Part shown: positions 8,382-17,230 of the stretch, piece by piece
How the letters are laid out: the number at the start of each line of letters is the position of its first letter
How positions within the stretch are numbered: position 1 is the stretch's first letter
Assembly: GCF_000974425.1 (NCBI RefSeq)
Contig: NZ_CP010429.1
Location: forward strand, 806,001 to 870,000
Source: Spirosoma radiotolerans
GTDB lineage: Bacteria; Bacteroidota; Bacteroidia; Cytophagales; Spirosomataceae
Length of the DNA stretch: 64,000 nucleotides
Direction of reading: 5' to 3'
The notes under the pieces: generated by a model
What the model saw: only the letters and a program-made list of their open reading frames with translations
What the model was told of the DNA's origin: nothing
Database searches by the model: none
Translations under genes and position numbers: made by a program

Positions 8382-9251
8382 TCAAAATAAGCCCGCGTAC
8401 GCTTTGGGCATGACCGTCAGTGGTTTAATGCGAATGTTTCGATAAAACACTTCGGCTGCTTCACTTTGTAACTGAATTTTACCCTTTCTCATGGGCACGT
8501 CCTGCCCATCGGAGTTTGTATAGCGAGAGTCTTTCAGGACCATCACTACGTGGCCATTGACGATATGGAGGCTTTTTCCCTCAAAACAGATCAGTTCCAG
8601 AGTTGTCCATTCGCCAGCCGGACTTTCGTAGTTTGCTGATCGAAGGCAGTAGGAGTCACTGCCTTTCTTAAAGGTACCAAACGGTTGTTTTTCGTCTGCT
8701 ACCCGGTTCATAACGCCCTCGGATTGGAAAGAACGGATGTCAATGGCGGAGTTGGCCTGACACCAGAAGTCACCCATATGTCCTTCCATGATCTGAAATT
8801 CCTGCGACAGCATCCACGAACGCCAATACTCGACGCCCGCTTCGCCAATCGAATGATAGAGTATGCCCGAATCACGTAATTTATTTTTTCTGGGTTCATA
8901 TTTTTGGTTACCCCATTTGACCTGAAGGGTTAGGTGGTAATTTTCATAGGACTGGCGGGTAAACAGGCAGCCATACTTCTCCCCGCTTATCCGTAGCACG
9001 GGGCCACCCGGTTCATTCAGGACAGAAAAAACATGGGTTTCATCTTTATTATACCCAACAGGTTGCACTGGATTGCCCGACTTATCTTTGGGTATATTTC
9101 CATTATAGTCAAGCTTATGGGCATAGCTTATATAGGTTTCCCATTGGGTCAAATCTTTGTCCAGAAGAGGAACCCATTCGTCGGGCTTATGCATGGATGG
9201 TAGCAGACAGGTTGCTGCTAAACTGATGATTAACAAAACGAAATTTTTCAT
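8382..9251 (-). CDS. DUF1080 (3-keto-disaccharide hydrolase-like) secreted protein
   Basis: 289 residues from the ATG at 9251; an upstream start at 9281 would spoil the signal peptide MKNFVLLIISLAATCLLP. The body shows the DUF1080 beta-jelly-roll pattern: WVPLLDKDLTQWE at the front, then DSGILYHSIGE, QEFQIMEGHMGDFWCQ, and the C-terminal VFYRNIRIKPL. These are exported lectin-like or 3-keto-disaccharide hydrolase domains that act on plant or polysaccharide sugars. It is divergently arranged with the AraC regulator at 9371, which probably controls it. Confidence 0.9.
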   Translation of the reverse strand: MKNFVLLIISLAATCLLPSMHKPDEWVPLLDKDLTQWETYISYAHKLDYNGNIPKDKSGNPVQPVGYNKDETHVFSVLNEPGGPVLRISGEKYGCLFTRQSYENYHLTLQVKWGNQKYEPRKNKLRDSGILYHSIGEAGVEYWRSWMLSQEFQIMEGHMGDFWCQANSAIDIRSFQSEGVMNRVADEKQPFGTFKKGSDSYCLRSANYESPAGEWTTLELICFEGKSLHIVNGHVVMVLKDSRYTNSDGQDVPMRKGKIQLQSEAAEVFYRNIRIKPLTVMPKAYAGLF

Positions 9252-9291
9252 AGGCCTGCTTGAGTCAGTAGAGAAACTCATTAAACAGCAG

Positions 9292-9299
9292 CAAAGCTA
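9292..9299 (-). promoter_or_regulatory. -7 box for the DUF1080 gene
   Basis: TAGCTTTG on the minus strand matches the Bacteroidota -7 consensus TAnnTTTG, 40 bp before the start codon. No good -33 TTG is seen at the right distance, which would fit a promoter needing an activator. Confidence 0.4.
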
Positions 9300-9370
9300 G
9301 GGTAGGACGATTTTGGATAAATTGTATAAATCCATTCTTTATCGGTATGTTTATACGTGGCCGAAGGCTT

Positions 9371-10207
9371 ATGAAACGATATATACTACATACTCCCTTT
9401 AACATTTATCACTTTGAGGCTACGACCTGGTTGCATGCGGTCCATAAGCATACCTACTTTGAGATTATTTTTATACTCAAAGGCGCTGGCATTCATCATA
9501 TAAACGGCAATCGGTTTGGCTATAGCCAGGGTGATGTGTTTCTGTTAGGGCCGGAAGACTATCACGATTTTGCGATTCATGAGCTAACCGAGTTCTGCTT
9601 TATCCGCTTCAATGAGTCGATCCATGATCACCCTGTTGTGGACAAAGACAGCCCCTGGCAACCGATCATAAAAACTTTGCTCACGACTTCTTCCCAAAGT
9701 CGTGGTTCCATCGTTGTAGATAAACAGGAGAAGGAAAAACTGCGCCACCTGCTGATGGTTCTGGAAGAAGAGTACGAACGTCACCAGCCACCCTATTTTG
9801 CCATTATTCGAGACAGCCTAATGCGAAGTATGTTGATGATCCTGGCTCGAAATCTGTTTGGACAAGCGCCGTCCAGGCCCGTTGTCAACGCTTCGGTGGA
9901 AGCAATTCTGATGTATGTTCAGCAACATATCTACCGGCCTAAAGAACTCAGTATCGAGCACTTAGCTGATGTATTTCATTATGCCCCGGCTTACATTAGT
10001 CTCTTCTTTAAAAAGCAAACGGGCGAATCCCTAAAGAAGTACATTATCAAACACAGGATTAAACTTATTGAAGCCCGATTGCTGTATAGCCCGTTAACGC
10101 TAGCGCAGATTGCCGATGAATTTGGCTACACGGATGAAAGTCACTTTTGTAAGCAGTTCAGGAAGTATACGGGTAATACACCCACCGCTTTCCGCAAACA
10201 AACTTGA
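9371..10207 (+). CDS. AraC family transcriptional regulator (cupin sensor type)
   Basis: 278 residues from the ATG at 9371 (an upstream ATG at 9347 is possible). The N-terminal part is a cupin with HKHTYFEIIFILKGAG and GNRFGYSQGDVFLLGPEDYHDF, the usual sugar-sensing pocket. The C-terminal 100 residues hold two helix-turn-helix motifs: LSIEHLADVFHYAPAYISLFFKK and LAQIADEFGYTDESHFCKQF, ending in GNTPTAFRK. It should bind DNA and respond to a carbohydrate. Its divergent position to the DUF1080 gene points to that gene as its target. Confidence 0.93.
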   Translation: MKRYILHTPFNIYHFEATTWLHAVHKHTYFEIIFILKGAGIHHINGNRFGYSQGDVFLLGPEDYHDFAIHELTEFCFIRFNESIHDHPVVDKDSPWQPIIKTLLTTSSQSRGSIVVDKQEKEKLRHLLMVLEEEYERHQPPYFAIIRDSLMRSMLMILARNLFGQAPSRPVVNASVEAILMYVQQHIYRPKELSIEHLADVFHYAPAYISLFFKKQTGESLKKYIIKHRIKLIEARLLYSPLTLAQIADEFGYTDESHFCKQFRKYTGNTPTAFRKQT

Positions 10208-10407
10208 CAAATGCAGGGGCGAGTTGTTCGGAAGCTTCCGCTTTAGCCGGTCCAATCTTATTCTGAAAACCTTACCGGATGAATTATAGGCGTCTGGTTT
10301 TTTAGCTGTCAGTCTGTAAAGGGGCCGTGTAGTGCTGCGGCTCGTTGCAGTTTCTCTTACTATTTTTACGTGTCGCATTTCTTCAATACTGGGCGTATGG
10401 GCAGTTC

Positions 10408-10415
10408 TACTTTTG
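10408..10415 (+). promoter_or_regulatory. -7 box for the RidA gene
   Basis: TACTTTTG matches TAnnTTTG, 41 bp before the RidA start. A matching -33 TTG is not evident. Confidence 0.4.
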
Positions 10416-10456
10416 CATAGACGTTTAACACAGAGCGTCATTAAATACTAAGAACA

Positions 10457-10849
10457 ATGCAAAAGTCAATCATTAATCCCTGGCACTGGCAGGACCAGTT
10501 AGGCTATGCCCAGGCCGTCGAAATCCCTCAGGCAACCCATACGCTCTACTGTGCTGGACAAGCCGCCATGGATGCGGACGGACGGCCCGTTGAAACTGAT
10601 ATGAGTGGGCAGATTAATTTAAGTTTCGACAACCTGGAAACCGTTTTGCAACAGGCGAATTACTCCCTGGCCAACGTGGTGCGGCTTAATTTTTACACAA
10701 CATCGCTAGGTCAGTTTTTTGCTGCTTACGGACAGGTTATGGATCGGTTGGCAGCCGTTGGGTGCGCACCGGCCAGTACGCTAACCGAAGTCAATGCCCT
10801 GGCTTTTCCGCAGCTCATGGTCGAAATCGAAGCCACAGCGGTAAAATAA
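10457..10849 (+). CDS. RidA family (YjgF/YER057c/UK114) protein
   Basis: 130 residues with the RidA fold and its signature stretches: YCAGQAAMDADG, QINLSFDNLETVLQQAN, VVRLNFYTTSLGQF and the C-terminal FPQLMVEIEATA. The Arg in VVRLNFYTT and the Glu in MVEIEATA are the residues used by imine deaminases of this family, which hydrolyse reactive enamine or imine intermediates of PLP enzymes. It is cytoplasmic and usually trimeric. It stands alone on the plus strand, with a hemerythrin-like gene 151 bp downstream. Confidence 0.92.
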   Translation: MQKSIINPWHWQDQLGYAQAVEIPQATHTLYCAGQAAMDADGRPVETDMSGQINLSFDNLETVLQQANYSLANVVRLNFYTTSLGQFFAAYGQVMDRLAAVGCAPASTLTEVNALAFPQLMVEIEATAVK

Positions 10850-11000
10850 TCGCAGCTCATGGCTTGCCCACAGACCAGACCTCAAGCGGTAGGATGCATT
10901 CGGTGCCCGCTTCGGTGCGCCCATAAACGGGCCACCATCGATGCCGCCCGCAGCCGTCCCCAAACCTTCAATACACCTATCTTCCAAAACAAAAAAAGTC

Positions 11001-11672
11001 ATGTCACAACAACGCTATAACGTGTTTAACCAAATTCACAAAGGCTTACGGGGTATGTTATACGATACGGCCCGCTGTATTCAACAAACCGACTTTGCTC
11101 AACCCGAAGCCGAAGCGACGGTCAATCAACTGGAGCAGGTGCTTCGCTTCTTTGACGAGCACGCTGAAAACGAAGACCAGTTTATTCTGCCCAAAATTCG
11201 CCAGCACAACGCCCAACTGATCGACGAACTGGAAAAAGACCATGACATCGATCATCGGCTAACGGAGACGTTATTTGAGCACATCAAGGATTGGCGGACC
11301 AATCCTTCGGCAATTACCCGAGAAACCATTGGGCAGCGCATCGGCTATGCGTTTAACGAGTTCATCGCCTTTAACCTTTACCACATGAACAAAGAGGAAA
11401 ACGTGCTGATGTACCTGCTCTGGAAGCATTATTCCGATGCCGAGATTCGCCAGATGGAAGCTCAAATCCTGCAATCGATTCCGTTGCCTACGCTGCTGGC
11501 CGAGAGCCGCTGGATGATGCGTTCGATCAACGATAACGAAGTGATCACCTGGTTATTGGGTGTAAAAAAAGAAGCGCCAGCACCCGTCTTCGAGACGTTT
11601 CTGGGCATTGCCAGGGATGAACTTCCATCGGAACGGCTGGTAAAGGTCCATGCCGCGCTGGAAACTGTGTAA
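11001..11672 (+). CDS. hemerythrin-like domain protein
   Basis: 223 residues from the ATG at 11001, which follows an A-rich stretch; an upstream in-frame ATG at 10941 would add 20 low-complexity residues. The first 150 residues form a helical bundle with the iron-ligand pattern of hemerythrin-like proteins: QIHKGLR near residue 13, DEHAENEDQF, EKDHDIDHRL and LYHMNKEENVLMYLLW. Such proteins bind a di-iron centre and are linked to oxygen, NO or redox stress. The C-terminal part (about 160-223) is helical and unassigned. Confidence 0.85.
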   Translation: MSQQRYNVFNQIHKGLRGMLYDTARCIQQTDFAQPEAEATVNQLEQVLRFFDEHAENEDQFILPKIRQHNAQLIDELEKDHDIDHRLTETLFEHIKDWRTNPSAITRETIGQRIGYAFNEFIAFNLYHMNKEENVLMYLLWKHYSDAEIRQMEAQILQSIPLPTLLAESRWMMRSINDNEVITWLLGVKKEAPAPVFETFLGIARDELPSERLVKVHAALETV

Positions 11673-11722
11673 ACGGTTGAAAATATGTCGCTTTTCTTCA
11701 ATGGTAACTAAGACAGCACCTG

Positions 11723-11730
11723 TATTTTTG
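11723..11730 (+). promoter_or_regulatory. -7 box for the second AraC regulator
   Basis: TATTTTTG fits TAnnTTTG, 47 bp before the start at 11778. No clear -33 element. Confidence 0.35.
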
Positions 11731-11777
11731 TTTTATCAACGTACCCTACTCAGTATTAGCGAATAACATCGACCAGT

Positions 11778-12623
11778 ATGAGCACAAGCTACCAGGAGTT
11801 TAGTCCATCTCCGGCCCTTCAATCCTTCGTGGAATGTTACTGGCTGCACGACTTTAAAACGGAAGGCAGGCTGGAGTCGCCTATCCAGCGCTGTATGCCC
11901 TTTGGGGCACTGGAGTTGATTCTGCACCTGGACGATAACCACGCCCACGTGCTGTTCAACGATAGCTGGCAGGAGCTTCCCCAGGCGTTTTTCGTAGGCC
12001 TCTACCGCGATACTGTCCAGTGGAAAGCCGTAGGTACCAGCCGTAAGTTTGGGATTCGGCTTAAACCTGAAAGCCTGCTCCAACTGTTCAACGTACCGGT
12101 AGCTTCGCTGTTCAATCAGTTCACCGATCTGGAAACGTTTTTAGGCAAAGAAACAAACCGGCTGACGGAGCGTGTGTATGGCCTGCCGGATATCCAGTCG
12201 GTTATTGAGGTCGCTGAATCGTTTTTACTGGCCCAGTTCAAAAATTTGAAAGGGGAACGTAATTATCTATACGAGGCTACTCGACTGATTCGGCAGGCAA
12301 AGGGCAATGTGTCCATTGAAGCCTTAAGTGAGCATCTGTTTGTTAGTAAGCGGCAATTAGAACGTAGCTTTAAGGATAATTTTGGCACCACGCCCAAGCT
12401 CTATCAGCGGATTATTCGCTTCCGAAATGCCTACGAGTCGTTTCAGCAAACGGCTACCACGCCCAACTGGCTGGATGTGTCGTATAACTTAGGCTATTCA
12501 GATCAGGCTCACTTCATTCGGGATTTCAAGGAGTTCTCCAATGACGTGCCCACGCTTGTTTACCACGATTCCGATCAGTTTTTCCGCCGGCCTCCTCAAC
12601 AACGAATGCGCCTAAGGGCCTAA
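11778..12623 (+). CDS. AraC family regulator with N-terminal DUF6597-like domain
   Basis: 281 residues. The N-terminal 150 residues (SPSPALQSFVECYWLHDF, FVGLYRDTVQWKAVGTSRKFGIRLKPESL) match the sensor domain often placed in front of AraC helix-turn-helix units in this phylum. The C-terminal part has both AraC helices: VSIEALSEHLFVSKRQLERSF and WLDVSYNLGYSDQAHFIRDF. It is likely a local activator. The ligand cannot be predicted. It stands before a set of four exported proteins on the same strand. Confidence 0.9.
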   Translation: MSTSYQEFSPSPALQSFVECYWLHDFKTEGRLESPIQRCMPFGALELILHLDDNHAHVLFNDSWQELPQAFFVGLYRDTVQWKAVGTSRKFGIRLKPESLLQLFNVPVASLFNQFTDLETFLGKETNRLTERVYGLPDIQSVIEVAESFLLAQFKNLKGERNYLYEATRLIRQAKGNVSIEALSEHLFVSKRQLERSFKDNFGTTPKLYQRIIRFRNAYESFQQTATTPNWLDVSYNLGYSDQAHFIRDFKEFSNDVPTLVYHDSDQFFRRPPQQRMRLRA

Positions 12624-12737
12624 CATCCTGCGTAGTTCAGGCTGGTCATCCTCTTGTCTTTATTTTTCTATTTCGGGTCTGCCCGCCCTGGGCTAACTAG
12701 ACCCTAGGCACCTCTTTACCCAAAATTCACCATATCC

Positions 12738-13334
12738 ATGAAGCAATTGATGTACGGAGCGGCTTTGGCCGCTGCAGGACTGGTTTGTGCCTTTACCAAC
12801 CGGCATGACACCCCCAGTCAAAAACAGAAGGTGACCACCGTTCACCAACGGCCGACCCAGAACCCCTTACTTAAACGGGGCGAGTACCTGGTGATGACCA
12901 TGGGCTGTGGCGACTGCCATTCGCCTAAAAAAATGACTCCGCAAGGGCCAGCCCCAGACATGGACCGCTTGCTGTCGGGCTACAACAGCAACGAACCTTT
13001 AGGCAGCTTTGATAAGAATATGGTCAAAACAGGGCAGTGGGTACTGTTCAATGGTCAGAATACCGCCTTCATTGGCCCCTGGGGTGTGTCGTTTGCGGCC
13101 AACTTAACGCCCGACGCAACGGGTATTGGAAGCTGGTCACTGGCTCAGTTCACCAAAGCCATGCGGCAGGGAAAAGCCAAAGGGCTGGATAATAACCGGC
13201 CATTGCTACCCCCGATGCCCTGGCCCAATTACACCCATATGACTGATGACGATATGAAAGCGGTGTTCGCTTATTTGAAATCGCTCAAACCGGTGGCTAA
13301 TACGGTTCCGGCCCCGATGCCGCCAGCCCCTTGA
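12738..13334 (+). CDS. exported c-type cytochrome, mono-haem
   Basis: 198 residues with a signal peptide (MKQLMYGAALAAAGLVCAF). One haem-binding motif CGDCH lies at about residue 60 in GCGDCHSPKKM. The distal region PPMPWPNYTHMTDDDMKAVFAYLKSL carries candidate axial methionines and the final cytochrome helix. It is a periplasmic or membrane-associated electron carrier, similar to those found beside alcohol or sugar dehydrogenases, none of which is present here. The tail is Pro/Ala-rich. A hairpin 45 bp after its stop may end the transcript. Confidence 0.88.
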   Translation: MKQLMYGAALAAAGLVCAFTNRHDTPSQKQKVTTVHQRPTQNPLLKRGEYLVMTMGCGDCHSPKKMTPQGPAPDMDRLLSGYNSNEPLGSFDKNMVKTGQWVLFNGQNTAFIGPWGVSFAANLTPDATGIGSWSLAQFTKAMRQGKAKGLDNNRPLLPPMPWPNYTHMTDDDMKAVFAYLKSLKPVANTVPAPMPPAP

Positions 13335-13378
13335 GGTACACTTACCGATTAGTCTGATGATCACCCTAAAAACCTATT

Positions 13379-13402
13379 GATGCCCTGCGAAAGCAGGGCA
13401 TC
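13379..13402 (+). terminator. GAAA-loop hairpin after the cytochrome gene
   Basis: Perfect 10-bp arms GATGCCCTGC (13379-13388) and GCAGGGCATC (13393-13402) around a GAAA tetraloop. It lies between the cytochrome gene and the ScyD/ScyE-like gene. No strong T-run follows, so it may be a processing or attenuating structure. Confidence 0.6.
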
Positions 13403-13443
13403 TGGTTAACAAGTAGCCTTTTACTCAATTCAACAACACGCCT

Positions 13444-14457
13444 ATGTTTACCCGAAAAGTTACCCTAAGCCTATTTTTCGCAGCAGGATTGGTCATTAGC
13501 TGCCAGGATCACCGAGACATCGCAGCTATTACACCGACCGCCACTACGTTCGTTACCGGTTTGGTGGCCCCCATTGGCGTCGAAACTGATGCTACTGGAC
13601 GCGTTTTTGTTACCGAGCAAGGAACCGGCCAACAGGATGGCCGGGTATCCGAAATTACCCCCGATGGCCAGGTTCATCCGGTGATTACCGGCCTGTACTC
13701 GTTCAAACGGCCGGACAACGAACTGGATGCTACCGACCACCTCCTGATTGCCAATGGTGTGCTTTATGTACTGAATGCAAAAGGGCTCTATACCCTGAAC
13801 CTGGCATCGGTCAAAACGGGTGATCCAGCCATTTCGGCCACCACCTTAACGCCAGAACCAATCCAGCAGTTTGTGATCAATCAGAATCTTAAGAATGATA
13901 CGGGTGAATCACACTTGTACAGCATGACCCTTGGGCCGGATGGGGCCCTTTACTTTGCAGATGCGGCTGCCAATGCGATCGTTCGCCGGTCTCCGGCTGG
14001 GCAGTTGAGCATCGTTACGGAGGTGCTAGGCATTCAGAATCCGAACCCCGCTGGTCCGCCACCGGGTCCACCGGTCATCGAATCCGTACCAACGGGCATC
14101 ACCTACGATGGGAAGCAGTTTGCCATCAGTACGTTGTTAGGTTTTCCGTTCCCGGCTGGCAAAGCCTTGCTATACCGGATGGATCTGGCCGGAAATCTGA
14201 GTGTGTTTCAGCAGGCATTCAATAGCCTGGTGGATGTAGAGAACGATGGCAGCGGGAACTACCTCGTACTGGAACATGCGGTATTCGGACCAACCGGCTT
14301 TACTGCCAACACGGGGCGCTTAGTACGGGCCCGAGGAACCACCAGCGATGTATTGCTTGACAAGCTGAATCTGCCAACGGATCTCAAAGTGGTCAACAAC
14401 CATACGGCTTACCTGACCAGCTTAGGGGATGGTAGCCTGATGAAAATCACGTTTTAA
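13444..14457 (+). CDS. ScyD/ScyE family lipoprotein (beta-propeller)
   Basis: 337 residues with a lipoprotein signal (lipobox VISC at about residue 20). The body repeats NHL/SMP-30-like blades: FVTGLVAPIGVETDATGRVFVTEQG, SMTLGPDGALYFADAAANAIVR and VPTGITYDGKQFAISTLLG. This matches the ScyD/ScyE family, named after scytonemin-cluster genes of cyanobacteria but common in Bacteroidota as secreted propellers of unknown substrate. It is anchored outside the cytoplasm. It follows the cytochrome gene and precedes two further lipoprotein genes. Confidence 0.85.
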   Translation: MFTRKVTLSLFFAAGLVISCQDHRDIAAITPTATTFVTGLVAPIGVETDATGRVFVTEQGTGQQDGRVSEITPDGQVHPVITGLYSFKRPDNELDATDHLLIANGVLYVLNAKGLYTLNLASVKTGDPAISATTLTPEPIQQFVINQNLKNDTGESHLYSMTLGPDGALYFADAAANAIVRRSPAGQLSIVTEVLGIQNPNPAGPPPGPPVIESVPTGITYDGKQFAISTLLGFPFPAGKALLYRMDLAGNLSVFQQAFNSLVDVENDGSGNYLVLEHAVFGPTGFTANTGRLVRARGTTSDVLLDKLNLPTDLKVVNNHTAYLTSLGDGSLMKITF

Positions 14458-14505
14458 GCGTTTGTTCCATCTATTTCGCCCCAATTTTTACAACAACAAG
14501 AGCTA

Positions 14506-15822
14506 ATGAACTTACGTAATTCTTTTTTTATTGTCTGGACACTACTCGCCAGTGCGACGGGCTGTAAACAACAACTCGATGTTGTGTCACCTACATCCCC
14601 TGTTACATCCACTGACCCTTCAGGTACAGAATCAGGTGCTGTTACCGAGATAGGTCAACCACAGGGAACATCAAGCAGTCAACTCATCGGACCTCAGGGT
14701 GGAACGGTTCGCTCAACGGATGGCGCTGTTGACTTAGTCATCCCAGCTGGTGCGCTCACGACAGCCACCACCATTACTATTCAACCAATTACAAATCAAG
14801 CTCCGAATGGAGTAGGGCTAGCGTATCGATTTTCACCGGATGGCACCCAATTTGCCAAAGCGGCTCACTTAACATTCCACTATGATGCGGGCCAGGTGGC
14901 TGTTAATGATCCGGATATGCTGGCCGCCGGTTTTCAGCAAACCGATCGGCGGTGGCAACGGGCATCGGATATAATTGTTGACACGACGAACCGATTGATT
15001 TCAGTGGCGATGCCTCACTTCAGCGATTGGACGGCTTATGAACTGGAACGCCTTGAAGACCTTGACCTGGAAGGAGGGCCCGATAAAGGTAAGACCCTGG
15101 ATTTTGGCCAGTCAGCTACTATAAACGTGACTGAAGCGTTCTTGATTGCGCCATTGACCGAAACCAAACACGAAACGTTTAAGGTAAAAGACATCGTCTG
15201 GTCGGTTGTGGGTGGGGAGGCTAACGGCAAACTAGTGACCAAAACAGCAGGCCTTCAGGTAACCTATACCGCCCCCGCTAAGTATCCGCCCCAAAATCCA
15301 GTTACCGTTCAAGCGGAGATTACATTTAAGAACAGCGCCAAGAAAGTGTTTTTACGAAAACGCATCTTAATTGGGTCTGACTACTTTACGGGCACATTTG
15401 GCGGAGAGCCATTTGAGTGGAGCCAAATCGTTTGCACTAAACGGGGGCAAACGCTGACGCTGACCGGAACGAATGAAGCCTTTACTCAATCATTAAATGT
15501 CATTCTGACGCTGCCAAATCCGGATAATCCGCTGGGCGCTTATCCGTATACACAAGGCATGAAGACTGGAGCCGCTGTCGCAGAATTTTCTCCCTCCGTT
15601 TCGACGTATGATGGCTATGTTTCCTATACTATAACCTGTGTTCCGGCAAAGTATGTTATTTCTCCTGGTAATGTAATCATTACCGGTTTCGACGAAGTAG
15701 ACGGGGTGAACTATGTCAGAGGGACGTTGAGCGGTACCTATTACAAATTGAGTGGACCATGTCCGGCCGAAATCATTGGGAAACAGATTCAAGGCGAGTT
15801 TCGAACAGCCGTGGCTGAATAA
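14506..15822 (+). CDS. large lipoprotein with ZU5-like domain
   Basis: 438 residues with a lipoprotein signal (lipobox ATGC at about residue 20) and a Ser/Thr/Pro-rich linker to about residue 60. Then comes a ZU5-like beta domain: IGPQGGTVRSTDGAVDLVIPAGAL and a YRFSPDGTQF stretch, ending near the HFSDWTAYELE segment. The rest is beta-rich and unassigned. No enzyme motif is seen. It is likely a surface or periplasmic binding or structural protein. It starts 48 bp after the ScyD/ScyE-like gene, so co-transcription is likely. Confidence 0.8.
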   Translation: MNLRNSFFIVWTLLASATGCKQQLDVVSPTSPVTSTDPSGTESGAVTEIGQPQGTSSSQLIGPQGGTVRSTDGAVDLVIPAGALTTATTITIQPITNQAPNGVGLAYRFSPDGTQFAKAAHLTFHYDAGQVAVNDPDMLAAGFQQTDRRWQRASDIIVDTTNRLISVAMPHFSDWTAYELERLEDLDLEGGPDKGKTLDFGQSATINVTEAFLIAPLTETKHETFKVKDIVWSVVGGEANGKLVTKTAGLQVTYTAPAKYPPQNPVTVQAEITFKNSAKKVFLRKRILIGSDYFTGTFGGEPFEWSQIVCTKRGQTLTLTGTNEAFTQSLNVILTLPNPDNPLGAYPYTQGMKTGAAVAEFSPSVSTYDGYVSYTITCVPAKYVISPGNVIITGFDEVDGVNYVRGTLSGTYYKLSGPCPAEIIGKQIQGEFRTAVAE

Positions 15823-15965
15823 CGGTGCTAAAATCAATTTTTTCGTCAACGCAACCAGGGTTAAGCCACCCTGTCTTTTTCAACCAGCAGTCAGGTTCCA
15901 CCAACCGGGCGGGTTCTCCAAACGCTATTTCCTTCTTCTTTTTATCAAAACAAACAAATACAATC

Positions 15966-16772
15966 ATGAACTCCTTTCTCTCTTTTCACTTTCTAAAGGG
16001 TATTACCCTGCTGCTGGCGAGCAGTTTAGTCGCCCTGACGGCCTGCCAAACAAAGTCTCCTGAGCCCGGCAACACTGCGAACACCAACACGGCTTCGATG
16101 GGTCAGGACGGTTACGTAGTTGGTAAAGTCACCGATTCCCAAGGCAAACCGCTACCCCGGGCGACGGTTTTCATTGACCATGCGGTGTTCAGTGGCGACG
16201 GCCCCGAGGTCAAGACCGCTGCCGATGGTACATATAGGGTGCAAATGACGGATATTGCCGGAGAGTGGATAGCCAAAAGCTATCTGCTCAAGCAATACAA
16301 TGACCGGATCTATAAGCTCTGGCTCGACCCCGAAAATGATGCCCCCTTCACGGCCCACGAAAAACCCGTTCGCAATTTTCGATGGAAACTAACCGGCCAC
16401 ATGCCTGACCTGAGCTTAGATCTTTATTACGGTGGTACTCTTGAACTGTTCCGCGATCTGAACGCCAATGGCTTATACGATGAAGAAAACGTTGAACTGA
16501 CGTTGACGCCGAGTGGGCCACTCATCGACGGTTCGACCGGCAAGGTGTTGACGCTTCAGGCGAAAAGAGGCACGTATGGCATTATCAAAGACATCCCTAT
16601 TGGGCGGTATACGATTACCGCCGTATACAAGCCCACTGGCGAACCACTTCGGGTCTGTAACGCCTGGGACGGCGAGAATTTTGACTACCGTTCTTCAGTA
16701 ACGTTAGACTTCGTGGGGAATGAATCGGCTACCCGGTTCAACCAGATGGGTCTAGGCTTCACCAACCGCTGA
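15966..16772 (+). CDS. lipoprotein with carboxypeptidase-regulatory-like domain
   Basis: 268 residues from the ATG at 15966; the frame is open upstream but lacks a signal peptide there. MNSFLSFHFLKG is followed by a hydrophobic core and the lipobox LTAC. At residues 45-75 the sequence GYVVGKVTDSQGKPLPRATVFI shows the carboxypeptidase-regulatory-like beta sandwich common in surface proteins of this phylum. A later stretch LELFRDLNANGLYDEENVEL resembles a SdrD/Cna-type repeat with a Ca-binding-like Asp/Asn run. It is the last of the secreted set 12738-16772. Confidence 0.8.
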   Translation: MNSFLSFHFLKGITLLLASSLVALTACQTKSPEPGNTANTNTASMGQDGYVVGKVTDSQGKPLPRATVFIDHAVFSGDGPEVKTAADGTYRVQMTDIAGEWIAKSYLLKQYNDRIYKLWLDPENDAPFTAHEKPVRNFRWKLTGHMPDLSLDLYYGGTLELFRDLNANGLYDEENVELTLTPSGPLIDGSTGKVLTLQAKRGTYGIIKDIPIGRYTITAVYKPTGEPLRVCNAWDGENFDYRSSVTLDFVGNESATRFNQMGLGFTNR

Positions 16773-16787
16773 TGGCTTGACAGCCCA

Positions 16788-16864
16788 TCAGTTAGCCAAC
16801 AAGCCTAATCGGCACAAACGTACCCAATCCCTTCAATTAGCTACCAGGCTAATTGGTGCACTGG
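16788..16864. repeat. imperfect direct repeat, two copies
   Basis: Two copies of about 28 bp beginning TCAGTTAGCCAACAAGCCTA and TCAATTAGCTACCAGGCTAA, each ending in a CGG/TGG-CAC core. They are about 48 bp apart and roughly 75 percent alike. Origin unknown. Confidence 0.4.
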
Positions 16865-17069
16865 CTGTTGGTAAACCCGTAAGAAGGGCAAACGGGCCTT
16901 TTATATGAGCGGTGATAAATCAAAATGGAGCTGGACACTAAGTTGCCTATAAGCACTTAACATAACCGCGCTCGGTTTACTAATTCATAACCAGCTTCTC
17001 AACATCCCTTTTGAATTTCTATCGTCGTTGTTCCTAACTTAGGAAATATATAGTGCAACCCAATAAAAA

Positions 17070-17097
17070 AGCCGCTTAACATTTCTGTTAAGCGGCT
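17070..17097 (-). terminator. rho-independent terminator of the tRNA
   Basis: Perfect 11-bp stem AGCCGCTTAAC / GTTAAGCGGCT with a 6-nt loop (ATTTCT). On the minus strand it is followed by TTTTTTATTG, directly downstream of the tRNA gene. Confidence 0.85.
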
Positions 17098-17107
17098 GAT
17101 AGTCAAG

Positions 17108-17181
17108 TGGGCCAGGCAGGGCTCGAACCTGCGACTTACTGATTATGAGTCAGGCACTCTAACCAACTGAGTTACAAGCCC
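17108..17181 (-). tRNA. tRNA with CAT anticodon (Met elongator or Ile2)
   Basis: The minus strand folds as a 74-nt cloverleaf: acceptor GGGCTTG pairing with CTGGCCC (one mismatch), D-arm ACTC/GAGT around AGTTGGTTA, anticodon loop CTCATAA with CAT in the middle, variable loop, T-arm GCAGG-TTCGAGC-CCTGC, and an A discriminator. CCA is not encoded. A CAT anticodon means elongator Met or the lysidine-modified Ile2 (reads ATA); sequence alone, without a comparison set, does not settle this. Confidence 0.92.
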
Positions 17182-17230
17182 GCTGTTGATTGATTGCTCA
17201 AAGTCAACAGGCAAATTTACGAATTTTTTA

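Noticed and set aside
12738-13334. Di-haem cytochrome
   Set aside because: Only one CXXCH motif is present in the protein.
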